A stretch of 64,000 nucleotides of DNA from Rostrohypoxylon terebratum (GCA_022497145.1 MU385913.1:62001-126000), one strand, 5' to 3'. Positions 11,273 through 23,702 are shown, counted from the stretch's first letter. Notes: a model not told the origin generated them from the sequence alone. Numbers and translations are program-made.

Positions 11273-12907
11273 ATGAAGTTCACTAGCAAGTTATCAGCTA
11301 TATGTTTGTCCTGCGTTATATTCGCAGCAGCAGAGAACATCATCAGACTCGAACCTTCAGCTAACCCTCCCCCAGATATTTCCTCACCTGTAGACCATTC
11401 ATTCGCAGGCTTTGGGATAGAGTCCTCTAATCTCTTCTCATTCACAGGCGGAGCCCAACCGAACACCCTCACTCTCAATCTTCTCAATAACCTCGCGAGC
11501 TATGCGGGGAAGCCACCACACGTCCGGATAGGGGGTAACACCCAAGACTATATGATCTTCCAGGAGACCCAAAATGACTGGTCATGGGCGAATAACCCAA
11601 ATCCAACGGGTCACGGGGCCTTCAAGCCTGATAGTATGATAATCGGACCTCGGTTTTTCGAAGTAGCAAACAGGCTACCAGAGGGTACAACGGTGACCTG
11701 GGGCCTGAACTTAGCATATGAGCAAGATGACTTCATCGACAAGATCACGACGATGGCAAACCAAGCCCTTTCGAAATGTCCAAACTTGAACATCACATCC
11801 TTCGAAATCGGCAACGAGCCGGACCTGTACGCCCAAAACGGCTTCCGGATCGGCCCCTGGGGCGGCCAAATCTTCACCCAAGAATGGCTCGCCCGAGCCT
11901 CCGCCATATACACCCAAGTGCTCGCGGCGAAAGGCGTCCCGAGCAACTTCTTCGAAGCGGCCGCCACGGCCTCGACGATAGGAACGGACTTCGAGATCGC
12001 GAACCTAGTCAGCTTCGGCGTCAGCGCCGCCGCCGCCGCCGGCTCCCCGACCCCATACCTCAGCGGCTGGAACCAGCACGACTACTACTACTACGTCGGC
12101 GTGTCCGGGTACGCGCTGACGCTCGAGCACCTGATGACGCTCCACACGACGGAGGACCAGTTCGCCGCGTGGCAGGCGCAGGTCGAGCAGGCGGCGCAGA
12201 CGCCGTACCCGTACGCGCTGCGCGAGATGGGCCTCGTGGGCCCGATCGGGCTTCCCGGCGTCACGGACGTGTTCGGCGCCGCGCTGTGGACGCTGAATTT
12301 CCTGCTGTACGCGGCCAGCTTGGGCGTCACGTCCGTGGGGCTGCATATGACGGATACCTCGACCGCGAGCGCCTGGCAGCCGGTCCCGATGTACGGGAGG
12401 GAGCCCCACGTCAGGCCGCTGTACTATGGGGTTGCGGCGTTCGACCAGGTTATCGGGGCTTCGTCGTCGTGTACGCGGACGCAGATCGCGCGGTATAGGA
12501 TTGCTGGGGGGGCGGCGGGGTATGAGGATTTGGTGAGAGCGTACGTCGTGTATCAGGAGAAGCGGTTGGCTTCCGTGGTCGTGGTGAATGGAAAGATGGC
12601 GAATACTTCGCTAGAGAGTAAAGACAATGTCACCGTACAGTTGCAGCTGCCGGCACCGATGGCGGGCCAGGTCGTCTATCTCTCGTACCTGACCAGCGCA
12701 GGGGCGGATGCTACGGATAATACGACGTGGAATGGGATTAGCTTTGAGAAGAGCGGAGACGGCACCCCAACAAATGTCGATGGAGCTCAGCAGACGGTCC
12801 TTGTCACAAATGATGGCATGGCGAGTTTCTCCCTGAGAGACACGGAGGCAGTGGTGGCGAGCTTGGGCAAGAAGGTTGGAGCGGCAGATTCCTGTACTAT
12901 ACCATAA
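11273..12907 (+). CDS. Secreted GH79 family glycoside hydrolase
   Basis: Intronless gene for 544 residues. The start is the ATG at 11273, because the next 20 residues form a classic signal peptide (MKFTSKLSAICLSCVIFAAA); the frame is open 20 codons further upstream but that would bury the signal. The family resembles fungal GH79 beta-glucuronidase-type enzymes, retaining hydrolases that act on glucuronides of proteoglycans or plant polymers. It is a TIM barrel followed by a beta-sandwich. Glu182 in FEIGNEPDLY fits the acid/base, and Glu318 in LREMGLVGP fits the nucleophile; RIGGNTQDY near the N-terminus is also a conserved segment. N-glycosylation sites (NIT, NTS, NVT, NTT) are plentiful. GC content rises sharply in the middle (about 11.9-12.45 kb), which creates long spurious frames on other strands. 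Exact substrate is unknown. Confidence 0.9.
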   Translation: MKFTSKLSAICLSCVIFAAAENIIRLEPSANPPPDISSPVDHSFAGFGIESSNLFSFTGGAQPNTLTLNLLNNLASYAGKPPHVRIGGNTQDYMIFQETQNDWSWANNPNPTGHGAFKPDSMIIGPRFFEVANRLPEGTTVTWGLNLAYEQDDFIDKITTMANQALSKCPNLNITSFEIGNEPDLYAQNGFRIGPWGGQIFTQEWLARASAIYTQVLAAKGVPSNFFEAAATASTIGTDFEIANLVSFGVSAAAAAGSPTPYLSGWNQHDYYYYVGVSGYALTLEHLMTLHTTEDQFAAWQAQVEQAAQTPYPYALREMGLVGPIGLPGVTDVFGAALWTLNFLLYAASLGVTSVGLHMTDTSTASAWQPVPMYGREPHVRPLYYGVAAFDQVIGASSSCTRTQIARYRIAGGAAGYEDLVRAYVVYQEKRLASVVVVNGKMANTSLESKDNVTVQLQLPAPMAGQVVYLSYLTSAGADATDNTTWNGISFEKSGDGTPTNVDGAQQTVLVTNDGMASFSLRDTEAVVASLGKKVGAADSCTIP

Positions 12908-13601
12908 GCACCTACGGCAAGGTTTCTAAACTTCGTAGTAGACAGTACGAGTTCGCTAAGCTGGAGCCTCGGTAGAATATTGACCGAGGGTTCTTCTTTA
13001 CACACTCTATACGTAAGACGGGTATCATAGGATATTAATAGAAATTATAGTATGTGAGGGCGAACTCAGGGTACCTGCGTTAGCGTCCTATGCTACTATG
13101 AAAGGTATATGTAGGTTTGGTCCATTCTACGGGACAGTGACGAAATTATGGATACGATGATTCAACTGTAGCTAAAGCCCTTTCTCAATCCACAACAGGA
13201 GATAGAGCATGGATCGATGGCCGATCACCAGATCCTCAGAGCATAAGCACCAAAGAGGACCTCATAGTTACCTTCAGCGTCGTATTGTCAAGGAGGGAAA
13301 TATGGTATAGTCCCGAACACTTGACATAGCACATTTGTAGAATGAAGAGAGACGAGTCATAAAATTACACCAGTCTATTGTGTTTTATTCTTGAAGACGC
13401 CTCTATAACTAGCTACACTAGCCGCCCTCTCGAGACCTATGCTCAGTGGCCAGATCTAGGTTAACTAGATCCGAACCTCTACCTCCAAGCGTACACAAAT
13501 GTGGTTAAACAACCACATATAAAACCGTCCCGACATACACTTCATTCACGCGTTCATTACGCCTAAGCTGGGAATATTGACTCGTATACATATGATTGGG
13601 T
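12908..13601. other. Intergenic between convergent genes
   Basis: About 700 bases with the 3' ends of the GH79 and ACL2 genes. I see no gene or repeat. Confidence 0.6.
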
Positions 13602-15654
13602 TTAACCCTGGAATTCATGCACATTCCCTTCCTCCCACTTGCCGGGGACGAGAGCGAGAGGCACGATACCGGAGACGTGCATCTCGGGGCCGAAGATCTT
13701 GGCGTTTAGGCCGAGCTCTTGTGTTGCGGCCTTCATGTTCTTGAGACCCTCCTGGTAGTTGGGTCCGGCACGACGCACCCAGATTTGTACGTTGTGCTCG
13801 TTCAATGGCTTAGCGTATTCGCGTAGCGCACGAATGACACCCTTGAATGTGGAAGCGACATTTGTGAAGTTGGCAATACCACCACCGATAAATAGAACCT
13901 TGCCCTTGGGGCTCGTGGGAGCGCGAAGCATCAGGTCCAGCACAGTTCGTGCATAGTAGTATGTTTGGGACTCGGTAGGAGCACCAGAGTATTCACCGTA
14001 GTTAGCCAAGTCGTCAGCAAAGCCAGCTGAGGCAATAGCATCAGCGTAGACGACGGAAGCACCACCACCAGCGACCAAAGTCCAGATACGACCGCTGGGG
14101 TTCAATACTGTGAGCTTCAAAGAGGCACCGGTCTTGGCGTCCAATTCAGCAATGTAAGCTTCCTCCTTAGAAAGTTCACGGCCGAAAGGCGCAGGGAATT
14201 CCATAGGTGGGCCAGCGTCAACGTTGACCTTGTCACCGGCGCTTGAGACAGCAGTGATGCCCAGGTTAGCGGGAGATCGTGCGATAGCCCACTTAACACC
14301 ACACTCGAAGTCAGCAGTCTGATCTAACTTGGCAGCAAGATCGAGGAAGTAGACATCGGCGGATGTGGCATCAGCATTGGGAATGACGACTAAGGGGTTG
14401 ATCTCAAGGTAGGTGAATTGGCAGTCGACATAGACGGCGTAGAGCCGAGTGATGAAGTCAACCAAGACATTGTGAACACCCTGGGGAACCTTCTTCAATA
14501 GCGTTTGGGCGATCTCCTCGTTGGAGGGATATTGTGAAAGGTCGACGGGGATCAGAAGCTTCTCAGCCTTGGCATCAACATCGCCAACATCGACACCACC
14601 TTCGTGGGTGAAGAGAATCCAGTCGCCCTATGATTTGTAAGGTTAGCATTGTAATCTCTCTGGCAGTCCACAAATGATTGGTTGTTGATAAAGAAAAATG
14701 ATAGGGTCTGGATGGTTGACATGATATGATTTGGAGATATGAGGATATGGGGATATGAATGGATAGATGGGTAGGAGAATGATGATATGCGTTTGCATAA
14801 TTGCGGCAAGTGGGTGAAAGTGGATGCAACAGGAGTGCATGTGGTTTAGTCTCCGTTCGCCCGTGAGCACCGGATCGGCCACGAAAATCCGCTCCAAATA
14901 AGAATATGGCAGCGACCACTCGGTGCGCACATTCCGTAACATTCTTCTCTCCCTTGATAAGAAATAACTGCTTAAACAGCATAGACAGCATAAACAAACT
15001 TTCGGGGATTCTTCTTTGTCTTATATCCTCTCCTTGTTCTTGTTTTTTTTTTCCCCATTCGATGTCATCTTTTTTTCGAGAATCCCGTTTCGCTTTGCTG
15101 TCATGCACTAGCTGACCGTCGCCCAATCATCTGGTCGACGAGGGTAATCGGACATAAAACAAAGGTCGAACAAGCAGCACAACCCAGTTATAAGAAAGTA
15201 ACACTGCACTCACATCTCGCACCGAGTTGATGTTGATGTAGTATTCCGTACCATCTGGGTGAGGTACGAAAGGCTCTACGAGGAACTGTCGCAGAACACC
15301 TTCTGTGTGTTCGACCTTCTGGGGCTTGCCAGCGCGCTCAGCAATCCAAGCCTTCGCCTCAGCCCAGGTCTTGTTCAGAGCTAGGAGACCACTCTTTCCT
15401 CGTCTCTTGATCAGCTGGTCAGGCTTTGCAACGAACTTGGAGCCGGCGTGGAGCAGCCACGGGTAGGTGACCTCGGCCTGGTCCAGCACCGCATTGACAT
15501 CAGCATCCTCGGGGAAGTAGAGCGATGCCAATCTTGGTGGAGGGTTGTGCGTCGTTGGCTTAGGGAGAGGACTCGGCTTGATGACGGGTGCACGAGTCAA
15601 GTGGTAGTTGAGGATGGCCTTTCCGTCGGCCTCGAGGATGGACTTGGCGGACAT
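13602..15654 (-). CDS. acl2: ATP-citrate lyase subunit 2 (N-terminal-half subunit)
   Basis: Small subunit of the fungal two-subunit ATP-citrate lyase, equivalent to the N-terminal half of animal ACLY. It holds the ATP-grasp (succinyl-CoA synthetase beta-like) and citrate-binding domains. With ACL1 it splits cytosolic citrate to acetyl-CoA and oxaloacetate for lipid synthesis and acetylation. Two exons (15214-15654 and 13602-14627) join at RD/GDWILFTHEGG to give 488 residues, the normal size. The start is MSAKSILEADGKAIL, also the family norm. YININSVRD and EINPLVV are conserved ATP-grasp segments; GKVLFIGGGIANFTNV and IWVRRAGPNYQEGL lie in the citrate-binding domain. The single intron is 586 nt with a GTGAGT donor, about ten times longer than most here. 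The gene is divergent from acl1. Confidence 0.96.
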
Positions 15655-18600
15655 TGTGGTGGTGGTGGTGGCTGCGGTTGTGGTTGTAGTGGTGGTGAGA
15701 GAAGGGAGTGAAGCTTAAGCTTGAGCTTGAGTCGTGAGTGATCAATCCCGTCAATTCGATCTGGTATATTGACTCTAGAAAACAGGAAAGAAGTTAACAA
15801 GCTGGTTCTCTATCTTCAAATTCCAAGTGGAACTGCAAGTGTAGAAAAAAAAAAAAGGGACCATCCGACTTCCAGTGTCCGGAGCTGTGAGAGGCACAGA
15901 TACATGTAGGATTTGGTTCTGGGTGCAGAGCACACCTAGTCACCTAGTCCTGTCTTTCGGAAGTGGGATTTGACAAGGTCACCATTTTCCCCCGCCCTCT
16001 TACCTTACCTTTTGGGTCTTGTTGCGATTGAATTTATCTCTCAAGTGTGAGATTTCAAAAGCACGATGCAAAACCAATAAAGTGTTGGTAAAAAAAAAAA
16101 AGGAATATTTTATCGCAAGATTGGAATTGCAGAAATGTCGAAAAAGACTTTTGGCTGCAAATGACGAAGAAAGGAAAGGTTGGAATCGCTTACTCGAATT
16201 TCTTGTGAGGTGCGAAGTTGTGGTATGCGGTATGCTTGTTCTACTGCGAAGCTCCCACCAGTCAGTTTCCTTTTTTTCTAGCCCGGACCCTTTGAAATCA
16301 TCTGCATTCGCCCACTCGATTCAAATGGGCCCAAACGTTCCCACTCGACTTCTGCGGTACAAGGCTAAGAGGGCTAAGAGATGTACCTCTGAGCTGTTAC
16401 CCAACTAAACTCTGTACAAGGTCTACCACCCAAGTGGGTTCAGGTGGGTACTTGGAATTGAGTTTTGGAGGGGCGCTAGGCCGTGTTACGTACGGGGATA
16501 CGCTATCACGCCAAAACTTTTGGGGCGATCCTGATAGTGCCGGTCAGCAACCCGGAGGGTTTTGGTTGTACAAGTACAGATACCCCAACAGCAACAGCCA
16601 CCGCAAGTGTCGAAGGCACAGCTAGGTACCTATAGGTACGGAATGTACGGAACATCCGAGATTCAACTATCACTGGACAGGGGACACTACAACCACTACA
16701 ACTATTGACAACCCGTTGACACCGTTCAACCATATCATACTGCTCCAAATTGCTATGATTATGGCATCCACTTGAGCTTGGCCCTTCTTTCCATTGGGGG
16801 AGATCGAGAAGTTGGATATTCAAGCTTACACCTCCAGATCGTGGAACACAGCTTATGGCTTTTTTTTTTTTTTGCTACGACTTCAGCAAAAAATCTATAC
16901 CTACCTAGTCTGCTAGCCCAGGTCCCGCTCGATCAACGGGACCAGGTCAATCTAGCTTACTGAAGCAAGCAAGTCAGTCGTCAGCTAGTTCCGCCTGGGT
17001 AGCATGCAGCATTACTATCGTTACCTTCGGTCGGATCTTGCTTATTACATCCTCATGTCGAACCCGCTCCGATCCTATTCTATTATTGGCAGATTCATGC
17101 TTATCGGTCGGTCTTTTGAAGCCAAGGATCTGTCAGCATTATTCCTAAGTCAAGTCCCTAGATTCCCATTGTTAGTGCAAGTCCATATGGAAATGGATAT
17201 GGATATGGGACATTATGGATAAGAATATGCAGCCCGAGCTGAGAGGAAGAAAGCCCCGGATGCTATGCGCGGAGTAATTGATGATGCGAGCGTGCCTATT
17301 ACTATCCTGGCCGGCTTTGAGATGTCGCACAAGGCGAAACATCCGTCTCTGTCAGCCAGTCCCGGAGTTGGCAATTGGGGACTATCCGGCAAAGATATGT
17401 CAGTATGCAAACTGACAGCTTGGTGCGCCCCTGGACGCTATTCTCCGAATATGGTTGGCCCGACCGGAGGGTTGCAGTAGATCCCGTTCAAGTGAAAGGG
17501 ACAATCTGTACCTCTCACGATTCTCATGGCTTTGGGCTTTGACGCCTTGCAGGTAGGGCATTGCTCGATATTGTTTCATTATTTTCGATAGTCGTCGTCG
17601 ACTATTTCGTTGCTCATATACGTCTCTTTTCCTTTTCGAGTATAGTGGTACTTCATATTCCTGGCATGATCCAATTCGATACACTCCACTCACCCACTCA
17701 CCCACTCACACCACACTCTTTTCTGATACGGAAGGAGGATAGGAGAAGATCGATTTTGACCTGTCGTTGGGAGATTAGGTGAGATGGGTGAATGAGACGA
17801 ACCTTAAAGACCTTGACGTTACCAAGTTGGTTGGCGGGGCACGAAGCCGAATGTTAAGGTCCGAAGTACCAGTACAAAAATAGTGGGGTACTCAAATAGC
17901 GGGACAAGAACACCAACCAGGTACTTCTAAGTAGTAAGTACCGGATGCCGAGTACTCTCCTTGGTGGGATGATCTCGTTCGGATTATTTTTTTACTCAAC
18001 GAGCAACAAATGCAACAAATCCCCAGTCGCCAACACAAGCAGGATTGTGCAGGATCAACAGGGCATTCCAGGCGAGCGGAAGCCAAAAAAGTGTACCAAA
18101 AGTGTACCAATCGAGACCGACCAGGGATCACCAACTCAATAACTCGCAGCCCTGGAGTCGTCAACGCTGAGCGAAAGAAAAAGGGGGTACCTATAATTCA
18201 ACACATCATAAAATTTACCCCAACTAATCCGATCGAAACGAGACACTTTTTTTCTCCATCCGCCGGACATTATGTGGACACAGTTACGTCGCGGCAGCAA
18301 CCACAAAAATTAATCTACGCTTTGTTCACGAGACGGGAAAATCGAGAAAAGCCAAAGGAAGATTCTTAAGAGGGATATTTTGACAATTTTGGCAATACAA
18401 AAATAATAGAAATAGGTACGTACTTTCTTTAATTTTTATTAAGTTTCCAAGCTTGTTTTAAGCAAGCGGTGGGATTAGTTGTTGGCATTGTATCGTACCT
18501 AACCTAACCTTCCCTACCGTACCTACCCACTAACATTGAACCCATTGAACCCACTACCCTATCTGCTGAATCGAACCTTTTTTGCTGGTGGCATAAGGTG

Positions 18601-19335
18601 GGTCGGCCCTGCGTCAATCGAAGCTGGGCTCACTTTCCGACCTGAGAAAAATAATCCCCATCGTCGTCCAAGCTCACTAGAAACTAGACCATTCCCCTCT
18701 TATTTCTCCCACTTCACATACAATTCCCCATACCACAATACCACACTTCCCATTTTCTCGAGATAGCCTCTCGTTATTAACTTTGTGGCTTTAATCTCAT
18801 CTAATACTTGTTTGCAGTTGCTGTTCACCGGTGCAAGGCGCAAGCAAAAGTCAAGACGACGGTTGATTGAATTTACCAACTAAAACCCGCCAATCCTGTC
18901 CTAAGGTCCTAAGTGAGGTATGTAGGGCTTTTGCAACACTCCCCATTCCTCATCCTACTTTACAAGCACATTACAAGCATTTCCCTGAAGTTGGATTTGC
19001 ATGACATCCAACATTATTAGTTCGGCCATGGGGTAGCCAGATTCAATTGGTTTTGTTCAGCTCCGGAGCTGACGTGCCTCCGTGAATCATCGGATCCTTC
19101 AAATACGGTGGTGGGCTGGAGTGCTTTTGTCTTTCTGAAGATTACTAGGAAAGGCGACGCACACATCCCTCCACCAGTTTATCGATTCGTCCAGATTGTT
19201 TCCACTCTACTTGAACTAGTTTTGCGAAACTAGAAGTGCTTTGGGTTGTGTCGAAAAATCAAGCTCTAGCGTTGTATCTAAGCTAATCTTGCCCACCAAA
19301 TCTTTAGAGAAGTCTACGAATTCCACACGATCACG
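15655..19335. other. Shared divergent promoter region of acl2 and acl1
   Basis: 3.7 kb between the two divergent ATP-citrate lyase start codons with no supported gene. Open frames here have no family resemblance. Adjacent to acl2 is a (GGT)n-like stretch at 15656-15695. A GTATGT donor-like site at about 18917 and AG sites further downstream are compatible with an intron in the acl1 5' leader, which I cannot prove. Poly-purine and poly-T runs at 15845, 16090 and 16860 are notable. The region probably contains regulatory sites that serve both genes. Confidence 0.5.
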
Positions 19336-21378
19336 ATGTCTTCCAACGGTGTCAACGGCGCCACCAGCGGCGGGCTGTCTGCTAACGACAACATCACCCG
19401 CTTTGCTGCTCCCAGCCGCCCCCTCAGCCCTCTCCCCGCTCACGCGCTATTCAACAACAAGACGAGATGCTTCGTCTACGGCCTGCAAAACCGAGCAGTC
19501 CAAGGCATGTTGGATTTCGACTTCATCTGCAAGCGACCTACCCCCTCGGTTGCCGGTATCATCTACACATTCGGTGGCCAGTTCGTTAGCAAGATGTACT
19601 GGGGAACAAGCGAGACCCTTCTTCCCGTGTACCAGGAGACGTCAAAGGCCATGGCCAAGCACCCCGACGTTGACGTAGTAGTCAACTTCGCTTCTTCCCG
19701 AAGTGTCTACAGCTCAACCATGGAGTTGATGCAGTTCCCTCAGATCAAGACCATTGCTATTATTGCGGAAGGTGTTCCCGAGCGAGTAAGTAACCTCCGT
19801 GAATGACGTAAACAGCAAATATCCATACTGACATTCCCATAGCGTGCGCGAGAAATCGCCCATGTCGCGCGACAGAAGGGTGTTACCATCATTGGCCCAG
19901 CTACCGTTGGTGGTATCAAGCCCGGTAGCTTCAAGATCGGTAACACCGGTGGTATGATGGACAACATCGTTGCATCCAAGCTCTACCGCAAGGGTTCCGT
20001 CGGCTACGTCTCCAAGTCCGGTGGTATGTCGAACGAGTTGAACAACATCATCTCGCAGACTACCGACGGTGTCTACGAGGGTATTGCCATTGGTGGTGAC
20101 AGATACCCTGGAACTACTTTCATCGACCACATGTTAAGGTATCAGCAAGACCCCGAATGCAAGATTCTTCTGCTATTGGGTGAAGTCGGTGGTGTTGAAG
20201 AATACAAGGTGATCGACGCCGTGAAGAAAGGCGTCATTACTAAGCCTATTGTTGCTTGGGCTATCGGTACTTGCGCCAGCATGTTCAAGACCGAGGTCCA
20301 GTTCGGCCACGCTGGTTCTTTTGCCAACTCTCAGCTTGAGACTGCCGCCATGAAGAACAAGTCTATGAAAGAGGCCGGTTTCCACGTCCCCAACACATTC
20401 GAGGATCTTCCCCAGGTCCTCGAGGCTGTCTACAAGAAGCTCGTGCAGGAGAAGACCATTGTACCTCAACCCGAGCCCGTTGTGCCTAAGATTCCCATCG
20501 ATTACTCGTGGGCCCAGGAACTTGGTCTTATCCGAAAACCCGCCGCCTTCATTTCCACCATTTCTGATGACCGTGGCCAAGAGCTTCTCTACGCCGGTAT
20601 GCCGATCTCCGACGTTTTCAAGGAGGATATCGGCATTGGTGGTGTCATGTCTCTCCTGTGGTTCCGTCGCCGTCTGCCTGACTACGCCTCTAAGTTCTTA
20701 GAGATGGTACTCATGCTTACTGCTGACCACGGTCCTGCCGTCTCTGGTGCCATGAACACCATCATCACCACTCGTGCCGGCAAGGATCTTATCAGCTCCT
20801 TAGTTTCCGGTCTTCTCACGATTGGTTCCCGATTCGGTGGTGCTCTCGATGGTGCTGCTGAAGAATTCTCCAAGGCTGCCGACAACGGACTCAGCCCCCG
20901 TGAGTTCGTCGACACCATGCGCAAGCAAAACAAGCTCATCCCCGGTATCGGTCACCGCATCAAGTCCCGGAACAACCCGGATTTGCGTGTGGAGCTTGTC
21001 AAGGAGTACGTCTTGGCGAGATTCCCTAGCCACAAGCTTCTCGACTACGCATTGGCGGTCGAGACCGTAACGACCTCCAAGAAGGACAACCTGATCCTAA
21101 ACGTCGACGGCTGCATCGCCGTCTGCTTCGTCGACCTGATGAGGAGCTGCGGTGCGTTCAGCCCTGATGAGGCTGAGGACTACATGAAGATGGGAGTCCT
21201 AAACGGTCTGTTCGTCTTGGGTCGCAGCATTGGTCTAATTGCCCACTACCTCGACCAGAAGAGACTACGCACCAGCTTGTACAGACATCCTTGGGATGAT
21301 ATCACTTATCTACTACCCACTCTTGCCAAGACTGGACCCGTAGGTGAAAGCAGAGTGGAGGTTTCTGTGGGTAAATAG
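19336..21378 (+). CDS. acl1: ATP-citrate lyase subunit 1 (catalytic, C-terminal-half subunit)
   Basis: Large subunit of ATP-citrate lyase, equivalent to the C-terminal part of ACLY: CoA-binding and CoA-ligase domains carrying the phosphohistidine, then a citrate-synthase-like lyase domain. Two exons (19336-19785 and 19843-21378) join at PER/RAREIAHVARQKG to give 661 residues. The catalytic histidine is His306 in FGHAGSFANS. Other hallmarks are TIIGPATVGGIKPG, YVSKSGGMSNELNN, LLGEVGGVEEY, and, in the citrate-synthase-like part, ADHGPAVSGAMNTI and PGIGHRIKSRNNPD. The intron of 57 nt has a GTAAGT donor. The gene faces acl2 across a 3.7-kb gap, the conserved sordariomycete arrangement that allows co-regulation of the two subunits. 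Confidence 0.97.
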
Positions 21379-22285
21379 ATGTATGTGAAATTCTAGGGCG
21401 TACTTTAGAGGCATTTAATCACGGCTTTGGCCCCAAAAGGGGGTTAGACGTGAATTATACTTGTTGTTAGGGCAGAGCGGTAGTAACCCTTAGAGGATTC
21501 AGTTGTATTGACTGGTTTGTATGAGAAGATTTAACATCGAATCCAATAGACTGGAGGGGCATGTTCTGAATGTTATGAATCGTATGAAACTTATTTCAGC
21601 TAATTCTATGTGCTCGTAACTTCAAGATCGTAGGCTCGTGACAGCTCTCCTAAAGCAGCGTTTTGTCATGTTACATAATCATAAGATCTCAAAGGTTTCA
21701 GGTAGCACAAATTACCTAAAATTTACCTCAGCAGGTTGCCTTCGTACTAACTTCCAAGTTGATACTAGTATCAACTTTTGATTAGGTAAGCTCGGATGCT
21801 GAGGTAAGTTACAATCATTAGATAATCCTAGCCGAGTCCCACTTAAAAGTTAATCGAGCTTCGGTCCGTAAGAAGTTGAAATCGCAGACGACGTCAAGTA
21901 AATCTACAGAATTCAAGCGGTCTCCAAAACGCCAAAACAGCGAACAGCCGCGCAAAAGGGCGTGGTATGTAATATCTTTTGTTTCTAGCTCTCTACGTCA
22001 GTACCGATTGGTTCTCCCTTGTAACCATTTGACCACCACTCGACACTCTTTTCACCATCGCAAAAGTCGACCAGTTTTTGACTAACAAATTGCGCTCAGT
22101 CAAGTGCGATAATCTACGCAGAACTCGACTAGACCGCAATTTTCTCGACTTGCCCTTCTGGACGAATAAACCAATAATCTACCTACGGCCTCGGTCGAAG
22201 AGACGATTACTTTTTTTTTCTGCTGGCGCCTGTCCGTACCGAACCTGAAGCGCGAAAACCACACCCGGCTGCGAGAACAGGCGAG
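21379..22285. other. Intergenic, acl1 3' region to uL30m promoter
   Basis: About 900 bases without a supported gene. It contains the acl1 3' region and the promoter/leader of the mitochondrial ribosomal gene. Confidence 0.55.
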
Positions 22286-22546
22286 ATGTCGTTCTTCCGC
22301 ATAACGCTCCACCGCTCGGCGATCGGGCTGCCGAAACGCACGAACGGCGTGCTGGCGGCGCTGGGGCTGCGGAAGCGCGACCAGACGGTGTTTCACCCCG
22401 TGTCTGCGCAAGTCGCGGGTATGATCATGAAGGTCAAGGAGCTGGTTAAGGTCGCGGAGGTCGAGCGCGCGCTTTCGCCCAAGGAGATGCGGGATGAGAG
22501 GAAGAGCGTGCCTGGGTATTGGATCGAGAGTGCGGTGCCTAGGTGA
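22286..22546 (+). CDS. MRPL33: Mitochondrial large-subunit ribosomal protein uL30m
   Basis: A single exon encodes 86 residues of the uL30 (bacterial L30) family, a mitoribosome large-subunit protein. The opening MSFFRITLHRSAIGLPKRT is the uL30 signature (short beta strand, RSxIGxP, then KRT), and LAALGLRKRDQTVFHP is the following helix and loop. The C-terminal extension VAEVERALSPKEMRDERKS is typical of the fungal mitochondrial form. The basic N-terminus doubles as a weak import signal. The start at 22286 is the only in-frame ATG before the conserved strand. Confidence 0.92.
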   Translation: MSFFRITLHRSAIGLPKRTNGVLAALGLRKRDQTVFHPVSAQVAGMIMKVKELVKVAEVERALSPKEMRDERKSVPGYWIESAVPR

Positions 22547-23234
22547 TGTGCGCTTGGGAGCTGGAGAAGGGTGGATGGAGGCGGGGTTGGTGGGGTGATT
22601 GTGTGGTGGGGGATGAGATGGTGAGGGTTCTGCGGCTCGTCTTCGAGACGATGGGATGCGTATGCCGATATACTGCGCGATCTGCAGTCGAAGATTCGGC
22701 CGCAAACGCCGCGAGCCAGCAGCTTTCTAGGAGGGTTCATTGGCGCCTAATTGGCACAAGGGCACAAGGACCCCTTCTGAGATCATACCGAGTGCTATTC
22801 ATGCACGGTCACATTGTCAATACCAGCCTGGATACACATATCTTACTGATTAAGCACCATGTTGTCCCTAGCTTGGCATCATATCAACTAAATCTCAATC
22901 TCTAGATTCAAACACTTCCTGAGTTTGTGGTATAACTTTGACACAGGTACCTTTCAAATTCTTGGTGGTCTAATCTACTTCGAAGTATGTAGTACCCTAT
23001 GTACACAGCCACAATAAGTATCATCACGGAGGGAAATCCAACGCCAAATGAAATTTATCATATTCACGGCCATGGATTACGTGAGTGGGGCTTGTCCTTT
23101 TCGATGAAGTACCTAAGGTCCTATTAAGTATTCTTCCCCAAATTGTATTACGAACTTGCGTCTTGTTGTGAGCTCGATCCGATTAAGATTTTTTATTTTT
23201 ACTTGTTTTTCTACCTTTTCCACTTCTAATCCTA
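22547..23234. other. Intergenic
   Basis: About 690 bases between uL30m and the next gene. An open frame at 22543-22905 (+) starts by overlapping the uL30m stop and has no recognisable content. T-rich DNA just before 23235 fits a core promoter. Confidence 0.5.
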
Positions 23235-23702
23235 ATGAGTTCTCTTTGCCCGCAGTGCCCAGACTGCAGCGACAGCCCCCTTTCTACCACTGCTAATATT
23301 CTCGGTATTCTAACGTTTATGGTCTCGCTCATTATACCTTCTATTGTCTTCGCCACTGTGATCCGAGACGTTGATAAAGAATTGAATTATCTCATTCACA
23401 GCCTTGAGGAGATTGGCCATGAAATCAAATACACCAGAGATTATTACCACCAATTTGCCGTTGAGGCCGATGCGGATCTTGAAGCAATGCAATCTATAAT
23501 TAAAGCTAACTTAGAAGAACTCTCGTCAACCCAAATTCGTCTTTACAAGCGCCTTCAGGGAGAGCAGAAAACAATTGGAAACTTGTCGACTCGGATCAAG
23601 TGGTGGTACAAGGAAAAAGATGCGACAGCAGCAGAGATGTTTCAGCTTCAAAGTAGAAAGCATCATTTCACTACTCTGCAGATTATATTCCTCATGAAGT
23701 AA
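23235..23702 (+). CDS. Small coiled-coil membrane protein, unknown function
   Basis: Predicted 155-residue protein that I do not assign to a named family, although similar short proteins occur in Pezizomycotina. The start follows a T/C-rich leader. An N-terminal Cys/Pro patch (CPQCPDC) precedes one strong membrane segment (residues about 20-42, ILGILTFMVSLIIPSIVFAT). The rest is a long charged helix with heptad character (DADLEAMQSIIKANLEELSS) and an amphipathic end. The stop codon overlaps a perfect GTAAGT donor (23699). Splicing 23699-23759 would replace the ending by about 22 residues with a stop at 23827-23829. Which form is made cannot be decided from sequence. Confidence 0.65.
   Translation: MSSLCPQCPDCSDSPLSTTANILGILTFMVSLIIPSIVFATVIRDVDKELNYLIHSLEEIGHEIKYTRDYYHQFAVEADADLEAMQSIIKANLEELSSTQIRLYKRLQGEQKTIGNLSTRIKWWYKEKDATAAEMFQLQSRKHHFTTLQIIFLMK

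Noticed and set aside
11776..12498. 240-codon plus-strand frame and several minus-strand frames in 11.6-12.4 kb
   Set aside because: Out-of-frame shadows of the GC-rich part of the GH79 gene, rich in Arg/Ala/Pro as expected for such shadows.
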